Below, in pieces: positions 48,769 to 57,522 of a DNA stretch of 64,000 nucleotides. The stretch is from contig NZ_FLSP01000010.1 of NCBI RefSeq assembly GCF_900091315.1, positions 1 to 64,000 on the forward strand. The letters run 5' to 3'. The notes below the pieces were generated by a model. The model was not told where the DNA came from. It was given only the letters and a program-made list of their open reading frames with translations, and made no database searches. Within the stretch, counting starts at the first letter, position 1, and every line of letters starts with the position of its first letter. The DNA is from Streptomyces sp. DI166. Its GTDB lineage: Bacteria; Actinomycetota; Actinomycetes; Streptomycetales; Streptomycetaceae. A program made the position numbers and the translations under genes.

Positions 48769-49806
48769 TCAGGGGGTGGGCACGCCCGCTTCCAGGTAGA
48801 GCGCGGCCCCGCGTTCCCGGGCGCGCAGGGCGCCGCGCAGGCGTTCGTAGCGGACCGGTGGCAGGAGTTCGGCGGCTTCCTCCTCGGTGACGAAGCGCCA
48901 GTCGCGCAGTTCCGGGCCGGGCAGCAGCAGCCGTCCGGCCCGTACGGCGTCCAGCCGTCCGCCGTCGAAGAGCAGGCGCAGTCCGCCGTATCCGGGTGGT
49001 GCGGGCGGTTCCCAGTCGACGACGAGGAGCCGGGGTACGTCCTCCAGGTGGATCCCGGTCTCCTCGGCGACCTCGCGCATACCGGCGCGGGCGGGGGCCT
49101 CTCCGGGTTCGACGACTCCGCCGGGGAACTCCCAGCCGGGTTTGTAGGTGGGGTCGACGAGGAGGACGCGGTCCTGTTCGTCGAAGAGGAGGACACCGGC
49201 GGCCAGGGTCTCGGCCGTGGGTTCGGGGGTCTGCACGATGTCGCAGGCGGGCACGGCTCCGCTGGCGACGGCCTCGGCGATCCGCGCGGCGGTCTGGCGC
49301 GGGGTGAGGTGGCCGTTGTCCACGGGGTGGGCGTCGGCGGTGAGCCAGGAGGCGAGGGCGGACCGGTAGGGCTCGATGCGGTCGTAGGCCCACTGCCGGG
49401 TGCGCAGTTCTCCGTCCGGGGTGTCGGGGACCTCCCGCTGGGCTATCCGCTGGCGCAAAATCGTTTCCGCCGGGGCGAGGAGAATGTGCCGTACCGCGAT
49501 CCGGCGGGCGGCGAGGCCGCCGAAGATCTCGTCGCGGTACTCCTGACGCAGCAGGGTCATGGGGACCACGAGGGTCCCGCCGAGTTCGGCGAGCATGGCG
49601 GCCGCGGTGTCGATCACGAGCCGCCGCCAGATCGGCAGATCCTGGAGGTCGCCGACCTCGGCGAGGTGTTTGGGCGGCAGCAGGTGCGGCAGTGCTCCGC
49701 CGATGACCTCGGGGTCGAAGAGCGTGCTGTTCGGGATCAGTTCGATCAGTTCCCGTGCGGCGGTGGTCTTCCCCGCACCGAACGCGCCGTTGATCCAGAC
49801 GATCAC
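48769..49806 (-). CDS. P-loop kinase-like (AAA_33) / Nudix hydrolase fusion
   Basis: A 345-residue two-domain protein. Residues 1-180 form a P-loop NTPase with Walker A GAFGAGKT (residues 7-14), like the AAA_33/TmrB tunicamycin-resistance group. Residues 190-345 form a Nudix hydrolase whose box spans residues 229-252 (starting GGVVEPGEAPARAG, REVAEETGI core). TmrB-like proteins bind or phosphorylate nucleosides, and Nudix enzymes hydrolyse nucleoside diphosphate derivatives, so the fusion may act on a nucleotide-like metabolite or antibiotic (inference). GTG 49806 has a GAGGGGGAG site. Confidence 0.88.
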   Translation of the reverse strand: MIVWINGAFGAGKTTAARELIELIPNSTLFDPEVIGGALPHLLPPKHLAEVGDLQDLPIWRRLVIDTAAAMLAELGGTLVVPMTLLRQEYRDEIFGGLAARRIAVRHILLAPAETILRQRIAQREVPDTPDGELRTRQWAYDRIEPYRSALASWLTADAHPVDNGHLTPRQTAARIAEAVASGAVPACDIVQTPEPTAETLAAGVLLFDEQDRVLLVDPTYKPGWEFPGGVVEPGEAPARAGMREVAEETGIHLEDVPRLLVVDWEPPAPPGYGGLRLLFDGGRLDAVRAGRLLLPGPELRDWRFVTEEEAAELLPPVRYERLRGALRARERGAALYLEAGVPTP

Positions 49807-49947
49807 GGACTCCCCCTCTTCTGTTGGCCCCCTGTGGCTTGCCCGCTCCACCCTGCCACGGAAACCAGTTCCAGTTGAGGGCGCACACGCGGCGGCGCCG
49901 GTGCCCCCGGTAGCGGAGGCGCCGGCGCCGTGCTCCGTGCCGTCGGG

Positions 49948-50148
49948 TCAGCCCTTCTGGCCGAGGGCGTTGTCCTCCACGGCCAGGCTGTCGCTGGCGA
50001 TCGTCTCGTCGACTTCGCTGAGGGTGCTGAGGGTCTCGCCCACGTCGAGGTCGGTCAGGTCGCTGCCGAGGGAGTGCGAAGGCGTGATCGCGGCGACGAC
50101 GAATCCGGTGGCCAGGGAGGCGATGGCGAGCATGCTGCGCTTCTTCAT
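49948..50148 (-). CDS. Small secreted peptide
   Basis: A 66-residue protein with a clear Sec signal peptide (MKKRSM then a hydrophobic core ending ITPSHS) leaving a mature part of about 40 residues. The mature part is acidic, rich in Asp/Leu/Ser and free of cysteine (DLDVGETLSTLSEVDETI). It is not a chaplin or rodlin by sequence. I do not know its function. ATG 50148 has only a weak site. Confidence 0.65.
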   Translation of the reverse strand: MKKRSMLAIASLATGFVVAAITPSHSLGSDLTDLDVGETLSTLSEVDETIASDSLAVEDNALGQKG

Positions 50149-50375
50149 GCCCGGCTCAACTGCGAGGGCGGCGCGTGGGTCACGGCATCGCCCCCGGAAA
50201 ACGCTCGGTCACTTCACCGGCCCCGTGTACGCCGTGCCGCTCCAGCCGCGAAGCTCCGCCGCGGTGTCCACCCGCAGGGCAACGGGCGAGGGGCGCCCGT
50301 CGGAGCACGCTCCGGCCCGGAGTCACAGCCCACTCCCGCGCCGTAACGTTCCTTCCGCCCCACCGGCCCCCGACG

Positions 50376-51323
50376 TCACACCGTTGCCGCGTCCGCCTGC
50401 CGGGCCAGCGCGGCCGCCGCAGCGCCCACCAGCCCCGCGTCCGTGCCCATCCGGGCCGGGGTGACGACCAGGCGCTGGACGAAGGAGAGGGTGGCGTAGT
50501 CGGTCAGGGCCTTGCGCAGGGGGGCGAGGAGCACCTCGCCCGACTTGGCCACGCCGCCGCCGATGACGGCGATGTCGATCTCGACCAGCGTCGCGGTGGC
50601 CGCGATCCCGGCGGCCAGGGCCTGGGCGGCGCGCTCGAAGGAGGCCACGGCGACCGGGTCCCCGGCGCGGGCGGCGGCGGCCACCGCGGCGGCTGAGGTG
50701 TCGCCGTCGGGGCCGGGCGTCCAGCCGTTCTCCAGGGCGCGCCGGGCGATGTTGGGCCCGCTGGCGATGCGCTCCACACAGCCGCGCGCCCCGCACGGGC
50801 ACGGGTCGCCGTCGAGGTCGACGCTGATGTGGCCGATGTGACCGGCGTTTCCGGTGGGCCCCGGGTGCAGCCGTCCGCCCAGGACGAGGCCGCCGCCGAC
50901 GCCGGTGGAGACCACCATGCACAGGGCGTTGTCGTGGCCGCGGGCGGCGCCCTGCCAGTGCTCGGCCGCGGTGATGGCCACGCCGTCGCCGATCAGCTCC
51001 ACGGGCAGCCCACCCGTCGCCTCACGGACCCGGCGGACCAGGGGGAAGTCCCGCCAGCCGGGCACGTTGACCGGGCTCACGGTGCCCGCGGAGGCGTCCA
51101 CGGGCCCCGCGCTGCCGATCCCGACCGCGCTCACGCCCGCCCACAGCGGGGAGGCGGTCAGTTCGGCGAGCACCGCCTCGACGGCACCCATCACGGTGTC
51201 ACCGTTCTCGCGCGCCGGAGTGGGTCGCTGGGACCGCGCCAGAATCCGGCCGCGGCCGTCCACGAGCGCTCCGGCGATCTTCGTGCCGCCGATGTCGAGA
51301 GCGGCCACGAGGTCGGTGTGCAT
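50376..51323 (-). CDS. ROK family sugar kinase (glucokinase-like)
   Basis: A 315-residue ASKHA kinase. ATP phosphate-1 motif is LDIGGTKIAGALVD (residues 9-22), the catalytic Asp lies in VELIGDGVAITAAEHW, and the ROK zinc motif is CPCGARGCVERIASG preceded by GHIGHISVD. It phosphorylates a hexose or amino sugar; glucose is common but not proven. ATG 51323 has GGGAG about 11 bp upstream. It is divergent from a LacI regulator with a perfect operator palindrome between them. Confidence 0.9.
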   Translation of the reverse strand: MHTDLVAALDIGGTKIAGALVDGRGRILARSQRPTPARENGDTVMGAVEAVLAELTASPLWAGVSAVGIGSAGPVDASAGTVSPVNVPGWRDFPLVRRVREATGGLPVELIGDGVAITAAEHWQGAARGHDNALCMVVSTGVGGGLVLGGRLHPGPTGNAGHIGHISVDLDGDPCPCGARGCVERIASGPNIARRALENGWTPGPDGDTSAAAVAAAARAGDPVAVASFERAAQALAAGIAATATLVEIDIAVIGGGVAKSGEVLLAPLRKALTDYATLSFVQRLVVTPARMGTDAGLVGAAAAALARQADAATV

Positions 51324-51420
51324 CAGAGTCAGATCTCCCGGTCAACCATGCGGAAAAGGGAAGCCGGACTAGCGGTGGGGCGCAGGCCGGAGAGTGCGGT
51401 GGACAGTGTCTCCTGCATCT

Positions 51421-51432
51421 GACAACGTTGTC
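51421..51432. promoter_or_regulatory. LacI operator between ROK kinase and LacI genes
   Basis: GACAACGTTGTC is a perfect 12-bp palindrome placed between the two divergent genes, about 98 bp from the kinase start and 38 bp from the regulator start. Its form is typical of LacI-family operators, so the adjacent LacI protein is the likely ligand. Confidence 0.75.
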
Positions 51433-51469
51433 CAGGCTCTATGCTCGACGCCACATCCTCATACAAACC

Positions 51470-52564
51470 ATGGATCTGCGCATCCCCGTGGACGAACAGG
51501 ACAGGACCCGCATCGTGCCCGAGACCATCCGTCGCGCCGACCGCTCCCCGCACAACCGTTACGGCAACCGGCCGACGATGAAGGACGTGGCCGCCCGGGC
51601 GGGAGTGGGTCTGAAGACCGTCTCGCGGGTCGTCAACGGCGAGCCCGGTGTCACGCCCGAGACCGAGCGCCGGGTGCAGGAGGCGATCGAGGCCCTGGGC
51701 TTTCGCCGCAACGACAGCGCACGGGTGCTGCGCAAGGGCCGTACCGCGAGCATCGGGCTGGTGCTGGAGGACCTCGCGGACCCGTTCTACGGCCCGCTCA
51801 GCCGCGCGGTCGAGGAGGTGGCGCGGGCGCACGGGGCGCTGCTGATCAACGGCTCCAGCGCCGAGGACCCCGACCGCGAGCAGGAACTGGCGCTGGCGCT
51901 GTGCGCCCGGCGGGTGGACGGCCTGGTGGTCATCCCGGCCGGGGACGACCACCGGTACCTGGAGCCGGAGATACGGGCGGGCGTGGCCACGGTGTTCGTG
52001 GACCGTCCGGCCGGGCGGATCGACGCGGACGTGGTCCTGTCCGACAACTACGGCGGTGCCCGTGACGGTGTCGCCCATCTGATCGCGCACGGCCACCGCC
52101 GGATCGGCTTCATCGGCGACATGCCCCGCATCCACACCGCCGCCGAGCGGCTGCGCGGCTACCGGGCGGCCATGGAGGACGCGGGGATACCGGTGGCGGA
52201 CTCCTGGATGTCCCTGGGCGTCACCACCCCGGAGCGGGTGCGCAGCGCGGCCGAGGAGATGCTCTCCGGCCCCGAGCCGGTCACCGCGATCTTCACGGGC
52301 AACAACCGTGTGACGGTCACCGTGATCCGTGTCCTCGCCGAGCAGTCCCGACAGGTGGCGCTGGTCGGCTTCGACGACCTGGAACTGGCCGATCTGCTCC
52401 AGCCCGGGGTCACGGTCGTCGCCCAGGACGCGGCCGCCCTCGGCCGGACCGCCGCCGAGCGCCTGTTCCGGCAGCTCGACGGTACCCTCGTGACACCCGA
52501 GCGCATCGAACTGCCGACCCGGCTGATCACGCGCGGCTCGGGCGAACTGCCCCCGGCGGACTGA
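51470..52564 (+). CDS. LacI family transcriptional regulator
   Basis: A 364-residue repressor. The helix-turn-helix is unusually internal (TMKDVAARAGVGLKTVSRVVNGEPGV, about residues 35-60), preceded by a polar 34-residue extension; the effector domain follows. ATG 51470 is the assumed start, though a GTG at about 51513 would give a more conventional N-terminus. It is divergent from the ROK kinase and flanked by a perfect operator, so it probably represses itself and the kinase in response to a sugar. Confidence 0.88.
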   Translation: MDLRIPVDEQDRTRIVPETIRRADRSPHNRYGNRPTMKDVAARAGVGLKTVSRVVNGEPGVTPETERRVQEAIEALGFRRNDSARVLRKGRTASIGLVLEDLADPFYGPLSRAVEEVARAHGALLINGSSAEDPDREQELALALCARRVDGLVVIPAGDDHRYLEPEIRAGVATVFVDRPAGRIDADVVLSDNYGGARDGVAHLIAHGHRRIGFIGDMPRIHTAAERLRGYRAAMEDAGIPVADSWMSLGVTTPERVRSAAEEMLSGPEPVTAIFTGNNRVTVTVIRVLAEQSRQVALVGFDDLELADLLQPGVTVVAQDAAALGRTAAERLFRQLDGTLVTPERIELPTRLITRGSGELPPAD

Positions 52565-52571
52565 GCGGGCG

Positions 52572-53363
52572 ATGGACCACCTCACGCTCCAGGCACTGGG
52601 CCTCGGCGAGGCCCCGAGGGACCAGCCGCTGCTCTACCCGGGCTGCTGGCCCGCGGACTCCGGGCTCCTGGACGGCGAGTACTACCTGCCTCTGGACCGG
52701 CCGGCCCACCCCGACCGCACACCGGTCCTGGCCATCGGCTCCAACGCCTGCCCCGGCCAGCTGCGGCACAAGATGGCCGAGGCCGGCCTCGACACACCGA
52801 TCCCCATGGTCAAGGCGCGGGTCACGGGCGTGGAGATCGGGGTCTCGGCGCACGTCAGCCTGATGGGGTACGTCTCGGCGTCGCCGTTCCACGCGCCCGC
52901 CACCGTGCGGGAGCTGTTCGTGCTCTGGCTCGACGACGAACAGCTCGCGGTGGTCGACGCCAGCGAGGGCGTGCCCCTGCCGCTCGGCAACTACCGGCGC
53001 GCCTGGCTGCCCTCACCCGAGGTACGCGTCGACCTGCCGGACGGCACCACACTGCCGGGCGTCTTCTCCTACGTGAACAGGCGCGGCGTCCTGCGCAACG
53101 GTACCGGCGCCCCGCGCACCCACCCCGGCCAGCGCGCCCTGCTCACCGAACTGCTCGTCGACTCGGCCGAGTTGAGGGAGCTGTTCGGAGTCACTCCGGA
53201 GGAGTTCTGCGCGCGCGCCCGTGCCGACCGTGCCCTGTGCGAACGGGGTACGCGATGGTTCGCGAGCGAGAAGCTGGTCACCGAGCACGGTTTCGAGCGG
53301 TACGCCGGTCAGCACAGCGGGAGTCCGGGCACCGGTTCGTCGTTGTCGCCGCCTTTGACGTAG
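52572..53363 (+). CDS. Conserved hypothetical protein, possible gamma-glutamylcyclotransferase-like fold
   Basis: A 263-residue soluble protein. The segment PVLAIGSNACPGQLRHKM recalls the YGSN substrate loop of gamma-glutamylcyclotransferase-like proteins, and FVLWLDDEQLAVVDASEG is a following conserved stretch, but the family is uncertain. It starts 7 bp after the LacI stop, so cotranscription is likely. The 3' 55 bp overlap the convergent kinase gene. Confidence 0.65.
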   Translation: MDHLTLQALGLGEAPRDQPLLYPGCWPADSGLLDGEYYLPLDRPAHPDRTPVLAIGSNACPGQLRHKMAEAGLDTPIPMVKARVTGVEIGVSAHVSLMGYVSASPFHAPATVRELFVLWLDDEQLAVVDASEGVPLPLGNYRRAWLPSPEVRVDLPDGTTLPGVFSYVNRRGVLRNGTGAPRTHPGQRALLTELLVDSAELRELFGVTPEEFCARARADRALCERGTRWFASEKLVTEHGFERYAGQHSGSPGTGSSLSPPLT

Positions 53364-54955
53364 ACGTCGTTGACCCAGACGTCGGTGTTGCCGCTGTCGT
53401 CGTCGGTCTTCGCCCACCAGATGTTGGTCCACTGGCCGACGCTCTGACGGCGGCCCAGGTTCTGCTGACAGTAGAAGTAGTTGGTGCCCGTGTTGAGGAC
53501 GCCGACCTCGGTGCCGGCGGCGGTGTAGGACTTCGCGGTGCGCCAGACCTCGCAGTTGTACTTGCCGCCGCCGATGGGATGGCAGGCGGCCGCCGGGGTG
53601 GTCGCCCCTCCTCCGCCGCCGGAGGTCCGGGTGGGGGTCGGGCTGGGTTTCGGGGACCGCTCGGTCTCGGTGGTGGGGGTCGGGGTCGGCGCGGGGGACT
53701 TCTCGTCGGCCTTGTCGGTGGACTCGGTCTCGGCCGAGCCGTCGGGGCTGGCCGCGCCGCCGCTCTTCGAGGGGGTGCGGGCCGCGGCGGTGACGCTCTT
53801 CCTGGGGTCCGCGGTCGTCCTGGGGTCGTCGCCGTCGCGCAGGAGCGCGACCGTGGTGCCGGCCGTGGCCAGGACGAGGGCGACGGCAGCGGCGGCGAGC
53901 AGGGCGCGGCTCCGGCCGCGGGAGGGGCGGTCGGCGGTGGTGGTCTGGGGTGCGGTGGTGCTGTCGAGGGACGGCACCGCCCGGCTCGGCGGCACGGGCG
54001 GCCCGAAGCCCTGCGGGACGGCGGGGGCGACGCGCTCGGTCGGGGTTCGTTCCGGGACCGCGGTGCCGCGCAGCGCGGTCGTGGGGGTGTCCTGGCTGTC
54101 CCCGTCGGCGACGGACTGGAGGAGGTCGCGGGCCTCCTCGGCCTCCGGGCGGGACTCGGGCCGCTTGTCCAGCAGGCGGTGCAGGACGGGGGCGAGCGGT
54201 CCGGCGCGGAGCGGCTCGGGCAGCGGGTCGCTGACGATCGCGGTGAGCGTGGAGAAGGTCGAGGTCCGGCGGAACGGCGAGGAGCCCTCGACGGCGGCGT
54301 ACAGCGTCGCGCCGAGCGCCCAGACGTCGGAGGCCGGGCCCGGGTCGGCGCCCTGGGCGCGCTCGGGCGCCAAGTAGTCCAGGGAGCCGACCAGTTCTCC
54401 GCTGCGGGTGAGATGGGTGGCGGAGCCGTCGCCGGGGTCCTCCATCGTGGCGATGCCGAAGTCGGTGAGGACGACGCGGCCCGAGCGGTCGAGGAGGATG
54501 TTCCCGGGTTTGACGTCGCGGTGCAGCACGCCCGCGCGGTGGGCGGCGGCCAGCGCGTCCATCACCTTGGCGCCGATCCCGGCCGCCTCCTGGGGGTCGA
54601 GGGTGCCGCGCTCGCGCAGCACGTCGTCCAGGGAGGGCCCGTCGACCAGCTCCATGACGATGAGCGGGCGCCCGTCGACCTCGGCGACGTCGTGCACGGC
54701 CACCACACCGGGGTGCCGTACGCGTGCCGCCGCCCGGGCCTCGCGCTGCATGCGCACCCGCAGCCCGTCCAGTTCGGGCCCGTCGGCATCGGTGTAGGTC
54801 CGCAATTCCTTGACGGCGACCTCGCGGCCGAGGACCTCGTCGACGGCCCGCCAGACCACTCCCATACCGCCGCGGCCCAGCTGGGCCCGCACCCGGTAGC
54901 GCCCGGCGAGCACCCGCCCGACCTCGTCAGTCCGCCCGTACTCCCCCGATGACAC
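53309..54955 (-). CDS. Transmembrane serine/threonine protein kinase
   Basis: A 548-residue kinase. The catalytic domain (residues 15-280) has the Gly-rich loop LGRGGMGVV, Lys49 (VAVKE), catalytic Asp147 (HRDVKPGN) and Asp165 (TDFG). A Pro/Thr-rich linker leads to a transmembrane helix at residues 350-372, then an extracellular Ser/Pro/Thr linker and a C-terminal domain with four cysteines (ACHPIGGGKYNCEVWRTA; YFYCQQNLG; terminal Cys). It lacks PASTA repeats; the outer domain resembles SH3-like wall-binding folds and may sense an external signal. GTG 54955 is the start. Confidence 0.92.
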   Translation of the reverse strand: MSSGEYGRTDEVGRVLAGRYRVRAQLGRGGMGVVWRAVDEVLGREVAVKELRTYTDADGPELDGLRVRMQREARAAARVRHPGVVAVHDVAEVDGRPLIVMELVDGPSLDDVLRERGTLDPQEAAGIGAKVMDALAAAHRAGVLHRDVKPGNILLDRSGRVVLTDFGIATMEDPGDGSATHLTRSGELVGSLDYLAPERAQGADPGPASDVWALGATLYAAVEGSSPFRRTSTFSTLTAIVSDPLPEPLRAGPLAPVLHRLLDKRPESRPEAEEARDLLQSVADGDSQDTPTTALRGTAVPERTPTERVAPAVPQGFGPPVPPSRAVPSLDSTTAPQTTTADRPSRGRSRALLAAAAVALVLATAGTTVALLRDGDDPRTTADPRKSVTAAARTPSKSGGAASPDGSAETESTDKADEKSPAPTPTPTTETERSPKPSPTPTRTSGGGGGATTPAAACHPIGGGKYNCEVWRTAKSYTAAGTEVGVLNTGTNYFYCQQNLGRRQSVGQWTNIWWAKTDDDSGNTDVWVNDVYVKGGDNDEPVPGLPLC

Positions 54956-55025
54956 GACCGCCCCGTTCCTGCTGTGAACCCCGTTTGCGTGGCGTACAGC
55001 CTAAGGGGCGGCGGTGACCACCGGC

Positions 55026-56321
55026 CTACGCCCCGGAGACCGTCAGGTCCCCCCGTCGCGGCGCGGCGAAGCCCTCCAGGTCGGCCCGGGTGAGTCCGGT
55101 GAGCCGGACCACCTCACCCGCGTCCAGGGCCCCGCAGTCCAGGCCGCGCAGCAGGTAGCCGCTCAGGGCCTTGGCGGTGGCGGGCTCGTCCATGACGTCG
55201 CCGTCGACGCGGTGAGCGTAGCGGGCGAGACGGGCCGCCGCCTGTTCGAAGCCCTCGCGGTAGAAGGCGAAGACGGCCGCGTAGCGGGTCGGGATGTGGC
55301 CGGGGTGCATGTCCCAGCCCTGGTAGTAGGCGCGGGCCAGGGCGCGGCGGGTCAGGCCGTAGTGCAGCCGCCAGGCGTCGTGGACCTTCTCGGTCGTACC
55401 GACCGGGAGGACGTTGGTGGAGCCGTCGGAGACGCGCACTCCGGTACCGGCCGCGGCGACCTGCATGACGGCCTTGGCGTGGTCTGCGGCGGGGTGGTCG
55501 CTGGCCTGGTAGGCGGCGGAGACGCCGAGGCAGGCGCTGTAGTCGAAGGTGCCGTAGTGCAGTCCGGTGGCGCGGCCCTCGGCGGCCTGGATCATACGGG
55601 CGACCGTGGCGGTGCCGTCGGCGGCGAGGATGGCCTGGCTGGTCTCGATCTGGATCTCGAAGCCGAGCCGACCGGGCTCCAGGCCGCGTGCCTTCTCGAA
55701 GGCCTCCAGCAGCCGGACCATGGCGGTGACCTGCTCGGGGTAGGTGACCTTGGGCAGGGTCAGGACCAGCCCGTCGGGCAGCCCTCCGGCCTCCATCAGG
55801 CCGGTGAGGAAGATGTCGAGGGTGCGGATGCCGCGGTCGCGGACGGCGGCCTCCATGCACTTCGTGCGGATGCCCATGTACGGGGCCGCGGTGCCGTTCG
55901 CGTACGCCTCGGCGATCAGGCGGGCCGCTCGGGCGGCGTCCGTGTCCTCGTCGGTGCCGTGGTAGCCGTCCTCGAAGTCGACCCGCAGGTCCTCGATCGG
56001 CTCGCGCTCCAGCTTGGCGCGTACGCGGGTGTACACGGGCTCGGCGAGGTCGTCGGACAGGCCGAGGACGGCGGCGAAGGAGGCGGCGTCGGGGGCGTGT
56101 TCGTCGAGGGCGGCGAGGGCCTGGTCGCCCCAGGAGCGGACGGTGCCGGCGGCGAAGACGTCGCCGGGGACGTAGACGGTGTGGACGGGCTGGCGGGTGC
56201 CGGGGTCGCCGGGGTAGCGGCGCTCCAGTTCGGCGTCGACCGGCGCGAGGGAGGCGCTGATCTCCTCGCTGACGGCACCCGCGAGGCTGGTCGCCACCGT
56301 CTCCTGCTGGCCCTGACCCAT
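55026..56321 (-). CDS. DUF6986 family protein (citrate lyase beta/HpcH-like barrel)
   Basis: A 431-residue protein that I recognise as DUF6986, which resembles the HpcH/HpaI/CitE aldolase-type TIM barrel. Motifs include IEDLRVDFEDGYHG, LVLTLPKVTYPEQV and GFEIQIETSQAIL (Mg-binding glutamate), and GRATGLHYGTFDYSACLG. The reaction is unknown; a lyase acting on a CoA ester or oxaloacetate-like acid is possible. ATG 56321 has AGGAGG. A TTCCG-CTGTA-CGGAA dyad 17 bp upstream suggests IclR-type control and a link to purine/glyoxylate metabolism (inference). Confidence 0.8.
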   Translation of the reverse strand: MGQGQQETVATSLAGAVSEEISASLAPVDAELERRYPGDPGTRQPVHTVYVPGDVFAAGTVRSWGDQALAALDEHAPDAASFAAVLGLSDDLAEPVYTRVRAKLEREPIEDLRVDFEDGYHGTDEDTDAARAARLIAEAYANGTAAPYMGIRTKCMEAAVRDRGIRTLDIFLTGLMEAGGLPDGLVLTLPKVTYPEQVTAMVRLLEAFEKARGLEPGRLGFEIQIETSQAILAADGTATVARMIQAAEGRATGLHYGTFDYSACLGVSAAYQASDHPAADHAKAVMQVAAAGTGVRVSDGSTNVLPVGTTEKVHDAWRLHYGLTRRALARAYYQGWDMHPGHIPTRYAAVFAFYREGFEQAAARLARYAHRVDGDVMDEPATAKALSGYLLRGLDCGALDAGEVVRLTGLTRADLEGFAAPRRGDLTVSGA

Positions 56322-56337
56322 CCCACACCCTCCTGTT

Positions 56338-56352
56338 TTCCGCTGTACGGAA
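56338..56352. promoter_or_regulatory. TTCCG-N5-CGGAA dyad, IclR-type operator candidate
   Basis: TTCCG (56338-56342) and CGGAA (56348-56352) form a perfect inverted repeat with a 5-bp spacer just upstream of the DUF6986 ribosome binding site. The form resembles operators of IclR-family repressors such as AllR. Confidence 0.5.
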
Positions 56353-56456
56353 TCAACAATCCGTAGAATGAAGTTATCTGGGCGCTGTCGCGGAGGTCAA
56401 CACCATGTCCGGTCGCGATGGCCGACACCACGTCCAGTACAGCACCGGAGCACGGC

Positions 56457-56494
56457 GAGGCCCCCGTCACCGCCGAAGCGGTCACGGGGGCCTC
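56457..56494 (-). terminator. Terminator of the etfBA operon
   Basis: Arms 56457-56473 and 56478-56494 pair over 17 bp with a central mismatch pair, closing on a CGAA tetraloop. It lies 17 bp downstream of the etfA stop on the minus strand. Confidence 0.75.
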
Positions 56495-56510
56495 GTACAG
56501 CCTGGGGTGA

Positions 56511-57473
56511 TCAGCCCTTGCGGGTGTTGATCTCCTCGGTGAGCTGCGGGACGACGTCGAACAGGTCGCCGACCACGCCGTAGTCGACGAGGTCGAAGAT
56601 CGGGGCCTCGGCGTCCTTGTTGATCGCCACGATGGTCTTCGAGGTCTGCATGCCCGCGCGGTGCTGGATCGCGCCGGAGATACCGGAGGCGATGTACAGC
56701 TGCGGCGAGACCGACTTACCGGTCTGGCCGACCTGGTTGGTGTGCGGGTACCAGCCGGCGTCCACGGCGGCACGCGAGGCACCGACGGCCGCGCCAAGGG
56801 AGTCGGCGAGCGCCTCGATGATCGCGAAGTTCTCCGCGCCGTTGACACCACGGCCACCGGAGACCACGATCGCGGCCTCGGTCAGCTCCGGACGGCCGGT
56901 CGACTCACGCGGCGTGCGCGCGGTGACCTTGGTGCCGGTCGCCTTGTCGGAGAAGGTCACGGCGAGGGCCTCGACCGCACCGGCGGCCGGGGCGGCCTCC
57001 ACGGCAGCCGAGTTCGGCTTGACCGTGATGACCGGGGTGCCCTTGGAGACACGGGACTTGGTGGTGAAGGAGGCGGCGAACACCGACTGGGTGGCCACCG
57101 GACCCTCGTCGCCGGCCTCCAGGTCGACGGCGTCGGTGATGATGCCGGAGCCGATGCGCAGCGCCAGACGGGCGGCGATCTCCTTGCCCTCTGCGGAGGA
57201 GGGGACCAGCACGGCGGCCGGGGAGACGGCCTCGACGGCGGCCTGCAGCGCGTCGACCTTCGGCACGACCAGGTAGTCGGCGTACTCGGAGGCCTCGTGC
57301 GTGAGGACCTTCACCGCGCCGTGCTCGGCGAGCGTGGCGGCGGTGTCGGCGGCACCGTTGCCGAGGGCGACGGCGACCGGCTCGCCGACGCGGCGGGCCA
57401 GGGTCAGCAGCTCCAGCGTGGGCTTGCGGACGGCACCGTCCACGTGGTCGACGTAGACGAGAACTTCAGCCAT
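56511..57473 (-). CDS. etfA: Electron transfer flavoprotein alpha subunit
   Basis: A 320-residue protein. The C-terminal FAD-binding domain carries [64 protein letters not shown] and [16 protein letters not shown], all diagnostic for EtfA. With EtfB it passes electrons from acyl-CoA and related dehydrogenases to the quinone pool. ATG 57473 has AGGAG. It follows etfB by 49 bp and is followed by a strong hairpin. Confidence 0.95.
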   Translation of the reverse strand: MAEVLVYVDHVDGAVRKPTLELLTLARRVGEPVAVALGNGAADTAATLAEHGAVKVLTHEASEYADYLVVPKVDALQAAVEAVSPAAVLVPSSAEGKEIAARLALRIGSGIITDAVDLEAGDEGPVATQSVFAASFTTKSRVSKGTPVITVKPNSAAVEAAPAAGAVEALAVTFSDKATGTKVTARTPRESTGRPELTEAAIVVSGGRGVNGAENFAIIEALADSLGAAVGASRAAVDAGWYPHTNQVGQTGKSVSPQLYIASGISGAIQHRAGMQTSKTIVAINKDAEAPIFDLVDYGVVGDLFDVVPQLTEEINTRKG

Positions 57474-57522
57474 GGGATTGCTCTCCTGCGAAACGAAGTT
57501 GAGGGGCGGTCGGCGAATGGGC

